Below are positions 36,764-45,349 of a stretch of 64,000 nt of DNA, piece after piece. A model generated the notes under the pieces. That model was not told where the DNA came from. It made no database searches and worked only from the letters and a program-made list of their open reading frames with translations. The stretch's first letter is position 1; each line of letters opens with the position of its first letter. The stretch is from contig CP120722.1 of assembly GCA_029719485.1 (NCBI GenBank), positions 2,790,001 through 2,854,000 of the forward strand, written 5' to 3'. This DNA is from Kiritimatiellota bacterium B12222. Its GTDB lineage: Bacteria > Verrucomicrobiota > Kiritimatiellia > SS1-B-03-39 > UBA6053. The position numbers and the translations under genes were made by a program.

Positions 36764-37528
36764 ATGCACCCGTGGATGACTGCCCCTCGTTGCTTTTCCA
36801 GCGAACCGGAACTTTTTCCGGGCCTGCTGGAATTGAGCAAAGAAGAGGGGCGCCATCTAAGCCGTGTCCGGCGTATTTCAGTAGCTGCAACCGTAACTGT
36901 GCTAAACGGCAGGGGAACGGTCGCACAGGGCAGGGTGGCCACCATTGACCGCGACCGGGTGAGTATCGAGCTGGATCAGATTCACAGCATTCCTCCTGAG
37001 AGCCCTGAAATCACCTTGGTCATCGGTGCTTTAAAACAGTCCGCATGGGACGAAGTGCTCAAACATGCTGTAGAATTAGGGGTGAATCGTATCATTCGTT
37101 TTCAATCTCAGCACGCGGTCTCCGAAATCAAAGCGGAGAAAGAGAGCAAAAAAAATCAACGCTGGCAGGAATGCATGCGTGAAGCCTGTAAACAATCTGG
37201 AAATCCATGGGTTCCCGAACTCGTGCTTGCGGATCAACTCGAAACCGTAAGACAACATTTACCTGAATCAGCGATTGAATTATTGGCAGGTTTGGTAGGT
37301 ACCCCCCAAAGCTTGGCAGAGGTCTTACCTCAACGCTTACCTGAAAAAATTGTAGTTTGGATAGGGCCCGAAGGCGATTTCAGTCCAGCGGAACAGCAGG
37401 CGATTCAATCTGGTGGCGCTCAGGTGGTAACCTTAGGTAGCAGGGTGCTGCGAGCCGAAACGGCGGCCTTGGCACTATTGGCCCATTTGAGATTGCTCGG
37501 GAACGAATACAACGACCGGCTGACATAA
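36764..37528 (+). CDS. rsmE: 16S rRNA m3U1498 methyltransferase RsmE
   Basis: SPOUT-fold methyltransferase for U1498 of 16S rRNA, 254 residues. An N-terminal PUA-like domain (EEGRHLSRVRRI) precedes the knotted SAM-binding domain with WIGPEGDFSPAE and LGSRVLRAETAALALL, the two RsmE signatures. It starts 4 bases after dnaJ and is probably cotranscribed. Its last 54 bases overlap the tail of the minus-strand lipoprotein gene downstream. A second ATG four codons in is an alternative start. Confidence 0.94.
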   Translation: MHPWMTAPRCFSSEPELFPGLLELSKEEGRHLSRVRRISVAATVTVLNGRGTVAQGRVATIDRDRVSIELDQIHSIPPESPEITLVIGALKQSAWDEVLKHAVELGVNRIIRFQSQHAVSEIKAEKESKKNQRWQECMREACKQSGNPWVPELVLADQLETVRQHLPESAIELLAGLVGTPQSLAEVLPQRLPEKIVVWIGPEGDFSPAEQQAIQSGGAQVVTLGSRVLRAETAALALLAHLRLLGNEYNDRLT

Positions 37529-37819
37529 GTCACCCGGTTGCGGCGCCCCGGAAAGAATATCCGCACTTTGAAACTTCTTTTCCCTAAAAGAAAGTACGAG
37601 TCCTTGGCCCACTTTCCGACCAGCTCTATAAATAGAGAGTTCCGTTCCTGAAGGAAACATGCGCTCCGTTTCAAAGATGAAATAATGCTCAGGACCATTT
37701 ACTTGACGCACAATGCCCATGTTCGCAGGACGAGGGGGAGACGACACATCCTTCCTATTCCACAAAGCACATCCTTGAAAAAGCAAACAGCTACAAATGA
37801 AAATACGAAAGGGGTTCAT
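37475..37819 (-). CDS. Small lipoprotein of unknown function
   Basis: A 114-residue protein with a lipoprotein signal peptide (FRIFICSCLLFQGC, lipid-attachment Cys near residue 17). The rest is beta-rich: GIVRQVNGPEHYFIFETE, ELSIYRAGRKVGQGLVLSF. This pattern is like short envelope proteins that follow an IVxVN motif in Verrucomicrobia and Planctomycetes; no function is known to me. The last 18 codons are antisense to the end of rsmE, which is unusual but compatible with convergent genes. The signal peptide and clean lipobox support reality. Divergent from the NtrC-type regulator. Confidence 0.6.
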   Translation of the reverse strand: MNPFRIFICSCLLFQGCALWNRKDVSSPPRPANMGIVRQVNGPEHYFIFETERMFPSGTELSIYRAGRKVGQGLVLSFREKKFQSADILSGAPQPGDLCQPVVVFVPEQSQMGQ

Positions 37820-37884
37820 CGCTATATTTTTAGAGAGTCTTAACTAAAACGGAAGGAAATTCTTTTCTTTTTGAAGTTGCTAAA

Positions 37885-37918
37885 ATGAGAATCTCATAGG
37901 ATATTCATAGTCATGAGA
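37885..37918 (+). promoter_or_regulatory. ATGAGA repeats upstream of the NtrC-type gene
   Basis: ATGAGA occurs at 37885-37890 and 37913-37918, with the inverted copy TCTCAT at 37892-37897, forming a short palindrome TGAGAATCTCA and a wider inverted pair. They lie 42-75 bases before the regulator ATG and around a possible promoter. They could be an operator; the units are short, so chance is possible. No sigma-54 -24/-12 element was found. Confidence 0.3.
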
Positions 37919-37959
37919 TGTAACTATTTTTGAAACTGCATCTTAAACCTCTATAAATT

Positions 37960-39339
37960 ATGGCTAAAATATTAATTGTTGATGATGAACCCAGTGTTTT
38001 ATCTGTACTCTCGAATCTTTTGAAAGGACAAGGATTCGAAATTCAGCCTTCATTGGGAGGTGAAAAAGCGGTCGAACATTTAAATAATGAAAGTTTTGAT
38101 TTGATGCTCACCGATATTCGCATGGAACCCGTGAATGGCTTAGAGCTTCTGAAAATAGCCAAGTCATTATACCCGACCATGAGCGTCATGGTGGTGACAG
38201 CATATGGATCTGTTGAAACTGCCGTTGAAGCCATGAAAGTGGGTGCTTTTGATTATGTAACCAAACCCTTTAAGGTAGATGAATTGTTAATTACGGTGCA
38301 GCGAGCCTTGGAATTTCGAAGAGCCCTGCACGAAAATCAACAGCTTAAAGCACAATTAGATGTTCGACATGGTTTAGCGGATATTATTGCAGAAAGTCCG
38401 GACATGCGGAAAATTTGCACCATGATTGAGCGTGTAGCCCCTACAGATCAGACTGTACTCATCGGCGGAGAAAGCGGTGTCGGTAAAGAAGTGATTGCAA
38501 AATCCATTCATGCCAACAGCATTCGAAAGCAATCTAATTTCGTACCCATCAACTGTGCGGCCTTACCGGAACCTTTATTGGAATCTGAACTTTTTGGGCA
38601 TGTCAAAGGAGCCTTTACGGGGGCGAGCACCGACAAAGAAGGACTGTTCGAAGTCGCCAGCGGGGGGACGATTTTTTTAGATGAGATTGGTTCGATGTCC
38701 ATGAACCTGCAAAGCAAATTGCTTCGTGTGCTACAGGAAAAAGAAATTCGTCGGGTAGGGGGCACACGCGAAATTAAAGTGGACCCTCGCGTAATTGCCG
38801 CCTCTAATGATGATTTAGAGCTGATGATCAGCGAAGGCAAATTTCGAGAGGATTTGTATTATCGTTTGAGTGTAATACCCTTGGTGATCTCTCCTTTACG
38901 GGAAAGAACAGAAGATGTGATTCCTTTGGCACACTATTTCATGAAGATGATTTCAGAAAAAGCAGGTCTGCCTATGCCTGAACTTTCACCAGAAGTGCAA
39001 ATTATTTTAGAAGATTATGAATGGCCCGGAAATGTCCGTGAATTGGAAAATGCCATTCGACACGGCTGTACCTTTGCCCAGAATGGCGTGTTGAGAGTTG
39101 ATGATTTACCTGCACGGGTGGTCACGAGATCTAAGATACGAAGTCCACGTAAAAGTGGGTCGATGGGCATTTCCACTACCGAACACCGTGGACGTTCATT
39201 AAAAGGTTTTCTGCGTGAAATGGAAAAGAGTTTTATTATGGAAACCATTCAAGAACATCATGGCGATAAAGATGCCGCAGCCAAAACTCTCAAAGTGAGT
39301 TTAGCCACGCTATATCGTAAATTACCTGATGCGGAATAA
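37960..39339 (+). CDS. Sigma-54-dependent response regulator (NtrC/AtoC type)
   Basis: Two-component transcription activator, 459 residues. Receiver domain 1-120 with phospho-acceptor Asp52 (LMLTDIRM). AAA+ domain with Walker A GESGVGKE (about 169), the sigma-54 contact loop GAFTGA (about 220) and Walker B FLDEIG (about 240), then the arginine-finger region. A Fis-type helix-turn-helix ends the protein (DAAAKTLKVSLATLYRKL). All parts are intact, so it should activate sigma-54 promoters after phosphorylation. No histidine kinase lies next to it, so the partner is elsewhere. Target genes are unknown; the nearby convergent uxaE unit has no evident -24/-12 site. Confidence 0.94.
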   Translation: MAKILIVDDEPSVLSVLSNLLKGQGFEIQPSLGGEKAVEHLNNESFDLMLTDIRMEPVNGLELLKIAKSLYPTMSVMVVTAYGSVETAVEAMKVGAFDYVTKPFKVDELLITVQRALEFRRALHENQQLKAQLDVRHGLADIIAESPDMRKICTMIERVAPTDQTVLIGGESGVGKEVIAKSIHANSIRKQSNFVPINCAALPEPLLESELFGHVKGAFTGASTDKEGLFEVASGGTIFLDEIGSMSMNLQSKLLRVLQEKEIRRVGGTREIKVDPRVIAASNDDLELMISEGKFREDLYYRLSVIPLVISPLRERTEDVIPLAHYFMKMISEKAGLPMPELSPEVQIILEDYEWPGNVRELENAIRHGCTFAQNGVLRVDDLPARVVTRSKIRSPRKSGSMGISTTEHRGRSLKGFLREMEKSFIMETIQEHHGDKDAAAKTLKVSLATLYRKLPDAE

Positions 39340-39392
39340 AGTCACCTGACCCCGAACAAGGCCCCTGGAAGGTTCCAGGACATCCACACAAA

Positions 39393-39428
39393 AAAAGCCA
39401 ATCCAAAGAGTACTCTGGATTGGCTTTT
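39393..39428. terminator. Bidirectional terminator between the NtrC-type gene and uxaE
   Basis: A 13-bp perfect stem (AAAAGCCAATCCA at 39393-39405 and its complement at 39416-39428) with a 10-base loop, A run before and T run after, between convergent genes. A second hairpin (CCTGGAA / TTCCAGG, 39364-39379) lies just upstream. Confidence 0.85.
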
Positions 39429-39457
39429 GATTTGACGAACGTCTCGTCAGGAAAGGT

Positions 39458-40732
39458 TTAGAGCATTCCTGCTTTCAACGCTTTCAAGTGTTTGCCGAAG
39501 TGAAGACAAAGCACGTCTGAATATGTTTCAGGATTCGCACGTAGGGTGTCCATCAGGGCAGAACCCAATTCTGGATTCGTGAGTACAGTTCCGAAGCAGC
39601 AATGGAGGATTTGACGTCCAGGGGCCGTGAAGCCGATTCCTTCAGGTACATCTTCCCAGCACTCCAAGTATTGTTTTTCCAACTCTTTCGCACTCACAGC
39701 TGAGGCTTCAGCTGAATCCTCAAGCGTGGCATGTACGTGATAGGTGGCTTTATCAGTGAGGTAATGCTCACGAGACAAGGTAACAATGCGGGCAAAAAGA
39801 TCTTCGTTTTTAAGTGCCGCAACGCGCAACGCTTCCAAATAAGAAGTTCCCGCGGTTTTCACATGGAAACGACCTTTGGTTGCACGAGCAAAAGGAGTGT
39901 ACATCGAGATTTTATCGGATCCACTGTGCAGACTCAATTTGTAAGGGCCCAGTAATTCACTAATGGCATTATGATCAGCCATAGAAGCTTCAAGAGCGTC
40001 TAAATCACCAATAAAATCAACACCTTTCTCCATTTCTCCGATAAAACGGGGAGCCAGAGAAACCAATTTAACTTCATTACGAATCAACTGATCCGCGATG
40101 ATATAATGTTCGGCCAAGGTGGTAGGCTGATCTGTTTCATCTACACTTACTTCGATTTCATAAGGTAGGTTTTTAGACTCCGCTTGTTCACGAATAAATG
40201 CAGCCAATTCAGACGCTTTGATTAAGGCCAAACCGTATTTAACAGCCGCACGTTGAACTGAGGTTTCATCAAATTCAATAACCGACCCCGTTTCAAGAGT
40301 AATTGATTTACCCACGTACTCCTGAACCCAGGAGATGCGACTGGCGACTTCATTGAATTTGACGGTTAAGGTATCACGATCATAAGTGTCGGCTTTCTCA
40401 TCCACAACATCTGAAGGATCGATCGTGAAAAAGGTAAACCCAGCATTCATGGTGCGGGTGACATCCTCTTCGGTTTTAAGATGATCGGCATCTGCACCGG
40501 TCAATCCTTCCCACCCACAGCTTTTCAATCCGTTAAGGGCATCAGCCATCACCCCTTCAGGTGTACGTTGTGTCCGAGACATTTCCCGGATAGATTGCTG
40601 AGGGAAGATAGGAAGGATGCCCTCACCATATTGCTGAAGGGCCGCTACGTGCCCTGGAGTGGCGAGACCAATACGGTCTCCAAAACCAAAACTAGCTTGT
40701 AAGTCGAGGGTACTAACTGAAATAGTAGACAT
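39458..40732 (-). CDS. uxaE: Tagaturonate epimerase UxaE
   Basis: A 424-residue protein matching the UxaE family (tagaturonate-to-fructuronate C3 epimerase) used in galacturonate breakdown by some bacteria in place of the UxaB route. Recognised from the block KLSLHSGSDKISMYTPFARA, then FHVKTAGTSYLEALRVAA, and the N-terminal FGFGDRIGLATPGH. No signal peptide; cytoplasmic. A clear AAAGGA site precedes the ATG. It follows the PPi-PEPCK-like gene by 14 bases on the same strand. No other uronate gene (uxaC, kdgK, kdgA) is in the window. Family assignment rests on remembered motifs. Confidence 0.75.
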   Translation of the reverse strand: MSTISVSTLDLQASFGFGDRIGLATPGHVAALQQYGEGILPIFPQQSIREMSRTQRTPEGVMADALNGLKSCGWEGLTGADADHLKTEEDVTRTMNAGFTFFTIDPSDVVDEKADTYDRDTLTVKFNEVASRISWVQEYVGKSITLETGSVIEFDETSVQRAAVKYGLALIKASELAAFIREQAESKNLPYEIEVSVDETDQPTTLAEHYIIADQLIRNEVKLVSLAPRFIGEMEKGVDFIGDLDALEASMADHNAISELLGPYKLSLHSGSDKISMYTPFARATKGRFHVKTAGTSYLEALRVAALKNEDLFARIVTLSREHYLTDKATYHVHATLEDSAEASAVSAKELEKQYLECWEDVPEGIGFTAPGRQILHCCFGTVLTNPELGSALMDTLRANPETYSDVLCLHFGKHLKALKAGML

Positions 40733-40746
40733 ATATATTCCTTTAA

Positions 40747-43700
40747 TTAAGATTTACGTGCGAGAAAGGGATCACAAGCCAAGGTACCTACCAATTTTTC
40801 ACGATAGGATGCTGGATTTGTGCGAAGTTTTTCCAACTGGGCACTGACCTGTTCCAATTGCGTGGCAATGGAAAGACGCGTGGTATTATCCGGATGTTCT
40901 TTGTTCATATAGTGATGCAGATATACCGCTTGCTTTTCAAGTGATTGAATTTCTAATTTCACTTTAGCTTCAATGCGTTCTTGATACCAATCGCTTTCCA
41001 GTACGGACTCTAAGCTAAACAACGAACGAATATCTTCATCATGTAGGTTTTTACCTTCAAACTCACCGTAAGCCATAATGTTGAGCAACGCTTTCAACGG
41101 AGGAATTGCCTGATCGATGCCACCATCCTCAAAGTAATTGAGAGCCGCTTTACGTTGGGCCTCAACAATGTTTGAAATACCATCGATATAATATTCCATA
41201 CTCTGAAGTTCAGGTTTGAGCATTTCTTCGTTCAATACGGAATCAGGATGACTGAAAATTCGTCCAAAGATATTCAGAGCGAAACTTTTCGTAATCCGGT
41301 AGCCCAGACGACTGGCCAACACAGTTTTCCCTTCGTACTCGAAGTCTTCAAGCGCTTCCATGTATCCTTCTTTAATCAACCATTTTGGATCACGTTCGTG
41401 GGGATACATCCGGCACCATAATTCAGGGACCAACAAACTAATGTCGTGATCCACGCGGTATTTATGACCCACATAACCCGCCGCCGTGGAGAAGGCGTGA
41501 CTCTGGGTAAGGATATAACTGATCAGCGCATTGTTCAAATCTGTAATAGGCAACAGCGCATTGAAGGGGGCTTTGGTTAAAGCACCTTCTGATCCAGCAC
41601 CCGTCGTGGAAGGAGATTTTCCGGTAAGACTTGCAACAAAATCCATAAACAATTCAGGAAGTTCCTGATAGTGAATAGGATTGAATACGGCCAGCGGACG
41701 AATACCTGCAGCCACATCCGGGGGATTGTTCCGACGTCCGGGTAATACCGCGCCAACTGGATTAAACACCGCTGCATTTTCGGGGAGACGACGATAGAGA
41801 CGCACCCCTAAATCAGCCAAATACTCTTCACGTTCGGCATTTAAGTCCGGACGATTTTGAAGGTAACGTGGATTCTTGGTGGGTTCGCCGTTCACAATAC
41901 GAGGGCAGTTATTACTTACAAAGTAATCAGGTCCGTCTTCGTCCAAAACAAAGGCGCGCATGGCCTCCTTCATTTCAGGAGTGTATTGCTCAAACTTAAT
42001 CACGTCATCGACCATTTCTTTCACTTGAGCACGGGTTAAAGGCTCATAGTTAGAGAAGAAACTTTTCTTGGTCGCGTAATCAAACTCTGTGTGTTTGTCG
42101 TATCCCGGGATAATCGCATCATCAGGACGTTGGAACAAACGGAATTCACAGTTTTCAACAAACTTACACGAAGGGGAATTAATATGGTCAGGTAAGTTTT
42201 TCACTTGCTCTGTGGGAACCACTACCGAGGCAGTGATATCATCTTCACGTTGCAACTTGGTGGCAGGCCAGAAATCCTTCCGCAAGCTAAACAAACGCCA
42301 GGAGTTATCCTCAGAATAGCCTAAACGCACGTAGGACCCGATCACTTGACGCTGACGATAACGCAGCTCAACGCCTTGTTGACCATTGATGGTGTCCACA
42401 CTGAAACGTTCGCGCCAGTTTTCGCCCCAATGCGGACGATAGAAACGTTTTACAGTCAATACCAAATCACGCACCCGATGAGGAATGGTTGCCAAATAGG
42501 CATTAAACTCATCCGTGTATTCAGGGTTAGGAGTCAACATCCGTACCACAGAACCCAAGGAACGGTCAGGACTCAACAAAGGACGGCTGGGTTTACCAGG
42601 AACTGCAGGAGCCTTGAAACGATTAGAATAGTCATGGGTGGTAATCTCTTCCACCATGTCCATGTCCTTGGAGAAATTAGGGGTAAACACAGGAGCATTC
42701 ACCATCGCATCTGTTATGGGTTTAGAAATTTCAGACTTTCCACCACCCGAAACGGTACAAGGTTTGTGACAAAGCAATCCTTCAGCATTTGTCCCTGTAA
42801 GACGCCAGCGTTGTCCAGTCTGGGGGTTCAACATTTTAATTTTGTACCCACTCGGCAACACATAAGTGTTTTCAGGATTCAATTGAATTTTCTGAGGACC
42901 TTGTTCGTTTTCCCAAGTGATGCTCAGACTGCGAAGCTCAAAATAGGCTGTTTCAGGCACGTAGATGATATCGTTATAATTCTTATCGATACCATATCCT
43001 TCAGGTTGCACATCCATACGATCAGCATGACGCTCAATCACTTCAGAAAAAGTATGGTCAACCGTTTTTTTGCTAATGAAATTCAGCCGGAAATCTTCGC
43101 CCAAATCGAAGCTGGGGAAGGTCATCGCTCCACCGGCATGCTCTTCTTCAGTCAACCCATACAGGTTGGTCGCATAGCTGAGTTGCGTTTTGACTTCTTT
43201 TTTGCAGTATCCAAAATAGTTATCTGCAATCATGGTCACAATGACGCCTTCTTCTGTTCGCAAGGTTACTTTGAATGCAGTACCATCATTGTACTTTTCA
43301 TTTTCATCCGACCAGCACATGCGATCACGTTTCTGACGCTCCGTGGCATCATCAATATGAGGAAGCCCCAATTCTTTTTTGGTCAAGTTCAACAAATGAG
43401 GAGCCAAAATTACACAACCAGTGTGACCAGACCACTCCGCCGTATCTAAACGTGCATCATTTTCAGGAAGGAGAGGGTTACCTGCATTCCCAAAAATACT
43501 TTCAACAAAGTCGAGGTTTGCCACCATGTTACCGGGAGCAAAGAAACGAATTTCCATCGTCTTACGTCCTGTAACGCCAGAAACGGCAGGACAGACCAAA
43601 GGACGCAACAACAGAGAAACCCATGCAGAAGCTTTCTGTTCTTGATTACTGGTGAAAGGCAACTGCAATAAGTCCTCTGGTGGAGTTAAGGCCGCTTTCA

Positions 43701-44229
43701 GTAGACGAGAAAAGGTAACAACGGGAACCGCCTTTTTATCGTTCGGAATCGGCAGTCCTTCTTCACAAACATGAAAGACGCCCTTGGTCGTACGGCGATC
43801 ATTTTTGGGGTTGTGCAACACGCCATTCGCAGTGCGATAGCTTTCAATGATATCTGATTTAAAATCATCACGGTCGGGGGGAATAGATAAGGCACGGGCA
43901 ATCCCGTGGCGATCCAACACAAAACTTTGACGGGGAAGCCAAGACTGCTCCTCTTCAATACCATGCTCTTTAAAAAAGGAGCTGAGAAAATTTTGAATGT
44001 GTCGATCTACAGGACACATGTAATCTGCCAACAAACGGTCTTTGGCTTTGGCCGTTGCAAGAATACTCTTGCCTAACTCTAAGAAAGGGTTGTCATCATC
44101 CTTCCCGTAGATGGGAAGATCCAATGCGGACAATTTAATGTTAATATAGTGAATCAGGTTCGCTTCTGATTCTGGCGAACTCTCGTCGTTATGTGTATAT
44201 CCAATGGTTTCTTTTAGGTTTTTCATCAT
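40747..44229 (-). CDS. Probable PPi-dependent phosphoenolpyruvate carboxykinase (giant type)
   Basis: A 1160-residue cytoplasmic protein. Size and motifs match, from memory, the PPi-type PEP carboxykinases described in Entamoeba and Propionibacterium, which use pyrophosphate instead of ATP or GTP: IADNYFGYCKKEVKTQ, EEEHAGGAMTFPSFDLGEDF, GKSPSTTGAGSEGALTK, VDHDISLLVPELWCRM and YYIDGISNIVEAQRKAALNYF. It lacks the P-loop of ordinary PEPCK, as expected. The reaction would be oxaloacetate plus PPi to PEP, phosphate and CO2, or the reverse. A long antisense frame (42346-43449) is a shadow of this gene. It is cotranscribed with uxaE. Alternative: an uncharacterised family relative without PEPCK activity. 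Confidence 0.6.
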   Translation of the reverse strand: MMKNLKETIGYTHNDESSPESEANLIHYINIKLSALDLPIYGKDDDNPFLELGKSILATAKAKDRLLADYMCPVDRHIQNFLSSFFKEHGIEEEQSWLPRQSFVLDRHGIARALSIPPDRDDFKSDIIESYRTANGVLHNPKNDRRTTKGVFHVCEEGLPIPNDKKAVPVVTFSRLLKAALTPPEDLLQLPFTSNQEQKASAWVSLLLRPLVCPAVSGVTGRKTMEIRFFAPGNMVANLDFVESIFGNAGNPLLPENDARLDTAEWSGHTGCVILAPHLLNLTKKELGLPHIDDATERQKRDRMCWSDENEKYNDGTAFKVTLRTEEGVIVTMIADNYFGYCKKEVKTQLSYATNLYGLTEEEHAGGAMTFPSFDLGEDFRLNFISKKTVDHTFSEVIERHADRMDVQPEGYGIDKNYNDIIYVPETAYFELRSLSITWENEQGPQKIQLNPENTYVLPSGYKIKMLNPQTGQRWRLTGTNAEGLLCHKPCTVSGGGKSEISKPITDAMVNAPVFTPNFSKDMDMVEEITTHDYSNRFKAPAVPGKPSRPLLSPDRSLGSVVRMLTPNPEYTDEFNAYLATIPHRVRDLVLTVKRFYRPHWGENWRERFSVDTINGQQGVELRYRQRQVIGSYVRLGYSEDNSWRLFSLRKDFWPATKLQREDDITASVVVPTEQVKNLPDHINSPSCKFVENCEFRLFQRPDDAIIPGYDKHTEFDYATKKSFFSNYEPLTRAQVKEMVDDVIKFEQYTPEMKEAMRAFVLDEDGPDYFVSNNCPRIVNGEPTKNPRYLQNRPDLNAEREEYLADLGVRLYRRLPENAAVFNPVGAVLPGRRNNPPDVAAGIRPLAVFNPIHYQELPELFMDFVASLTGKSPSTTGAGSEGALTKAPFNALLPITDLNNALISYILTQSHAFSTAAGYVGHKYRVDHDISLLVPELWCRMYPHERDPKWLIKEGYMEALEDFEYEGKTVLASRLGYRITKSFALNIFGRIFSHPDSVLNEEMLKPELQSMEYYIDGISNIVEAQRKAALNYFEDGGIDQAIPPLKALLNIMAYGEFEGKNLHDEDIRSLFSLESVLESDWYQERIEAKVKLEIQSLEKQAVYLHHYMNKEHPDNTTRLSIATQLEQVSAQLEKLRTNPASYREKLVGTLACDPFLARKS

Positions 44230-44342
44230 AATAAGGTTGTCCTGTTAAAAAATCAGATCTCTCTTGTCCTATTTGAATCTAAAATCAATCCCTTAAGCGG
44301 GTAAATCTATAAATTTAAATAAATTCAGCATTAGCTAAATCT

Positions 44343-44371
44343 TTGTGTTGCCATTTTAAACATAATAGAAT
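44343..44371 (+). promoter_or_regulatory. Possible promoter for infA
   Basis: TTGTGT at 44343-44348, 17-base spacer, TAGAAT at 44366-44371. The -10 box is close to consensus, the -35 box is weak. It lies 33 bases before the infA start, in the divergent gap with the PEPCK-like gene. Confidence 0.4.
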
Positions 44372-44403
44372 AGAGACTAGCCCCTTCATAACCACAAAAT
44401 TGT

Positions 44404-44634
44404 ATGCCAGCAAAAAAAGATCAAGACCTCATTCAAGTTGACGGAGTCGTCAACCAAGTACTACCTGCAACCATGTATCGGGTAGAGTTAGAAAACGGCC
44501 ATGAAATCCTCGCCCATATCAGTGGCAAAATGCGTAAACATTTTATTCGGATTACCACCGGTGATAAAGTTCAAGTAGAGATGTCTCCCTACGACCTCAC
44601 CAAAGGACGGATTATTTTCCGCCATCGCACTTAA
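44404..44634 (+). CDS. infA: Translation initiation factor IF-1
   Basis: S1/OB-fold initiation factor, 76 residues, normal length. It has the standard signatures [30 protein letters not shown], then [23 protein letters not shown] and the end FRHRT. No Shine-Dalgarno motif stands out before the ATG. It is an independent single-gene unit with a weak promoter and a strong terminator, not in the ribosomal protein operon where it is often found. Confidence 0.97.
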   Translation: MPAKKDQDLIQVDGVVNQVLPATMYRVELENGHEILAHISGKMRKHFIRITTGDKVQVEMSPYDLTKGRIIFRHRT

Positions 44635-44663
44635 CGTTTAAACGTTAGACTCACTTAGAAGAT

Positions 44664-44694
44664 AAAACCGGAGGACTATCCTTCGGTTTTTTTT
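44664..44694 (+). terminator. Terminator after infA
   Basis: An 11-bp stem with one G-T pair (AAAACCGGAGG at 44664-44674, partner 44680-44690), 5-base loop and T8 run, 29 bases after the infA stop. Confidence 0.9.
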
Positions 44695-44707
44695 GTATTG
44701 TAGCCGT

Positions 44708-44736
44708 TTGAATAATATAGTTTAAGAACGTATAGT
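44708..44736 (+). promoter_or_regulatory. Sigma-70 type promoter for the zinc-ribbon membrane protein
   Basis: TTGAAT at 44708-44713, 17-base spacer and TATAGT at 44731-44736, directly after the infA terminator and 42 bases before the next start codon. Confidence 0.6.
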
Positions 44737-44778
44737 CTCTACCATAATCGCTTCCTGAATATTACGAAACGCACCTTT

Positions 44779-45270
44779 ATGTCATATGATATCTTCATAG
44801 ATTGTCCGCAATGCAAACATACCATTAAAGCATCGTCAGATTTGGTGGGTGTCGTTGTGGACTGCCCTGACTGTGACTATCAATTTAAACTCCCTGATAT
44901 TCGCGAAGGCACCAATCCTCGATTACGAAAATCAAAAGCGAAACTTCCGCCTGCGGGCACTCAAGATTCAGAAAGCAACATCGATGAATTATCTCATTTG
45001 GAAGATCAAATGCGTTCCTTATTGAGGCGACAAAGAGATCAACTCAATCAAATGAATCTTTTATCGAGCAACTGCAGCTTAATCCAAAAACAACTTGAGT
45101 TTTTAACTGGTGGCAAAGCGCGGGTAGATCGAGATCAAATCGCACCCGGTTATATATTGGAACAGGCCTCTCATCGTGCATCCACTTGGATACGATTGAG
45201 TAAAATAAGCGGTTGGACAAGCGTGGTCGTTATGGTGGGGGTAGGACTTTGGATCTACTGCAGTCGTTAA
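44779..45270 (+). CDS. Zinc-ribbon protein with coiled coil and C-terminal membrane anchor
   Basis: Unrecognised 163-residue protein. Residues 9-36 hold a CPQC...CPDC zinc ribbon (four Cys at about 9, 12, 30, 33). A charged linker and a Gln/Leu-rich helix likely to form a coiled coil (LEDQMRSLLRRQRDQLNQMN) follow, and a single membrane segment (WTSVVVMVGVGLWIYC) ends the protein, so it is a tail-anchored type. It has its own promoter and lies between infA and argF. The ribbon resembles that of the protein kinase near the end of the window but no kinase domain is present. Function unknown. Confidence 0.65.
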   Translation: MSYDIFIDCPQCKHTIKASSDLVGVVVDCPDCDYQFKLPDIREGTNPRLRKSKAKLPPAGTQDSESNIDELSHLEDQMRSLLRRQRDQLNQMNLLSSNCSLIQKQLEFLTGGKARVDRDQIAPGYILEQASHRASTWIRLSKISGWTSVVVMVGVGLWIYCSR

Positions 45271-45349
45271 CAGCGATATCGCTTTCTGCTTTTCACACGA
45301 GCTTCGAGGCTGTATAGGCTTCTCTTTCCGCTCAAAACAGGAAGAAATT

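Noticed and set aside
39364..39428. Tandem hairpins as a CRISPR-like or repeat array
   Set aside because: There are only two unrelated hairpins; they fit terminators between convergent genes.
42346..43449. A 367-codon open frame on the plus strand inside the PEPCK-like gene
   Set aside because: It is fully antisense to a long gene with conserved motifs, its product is His/Phe/Arg-rich without domains, and it lacks a ribosome site.
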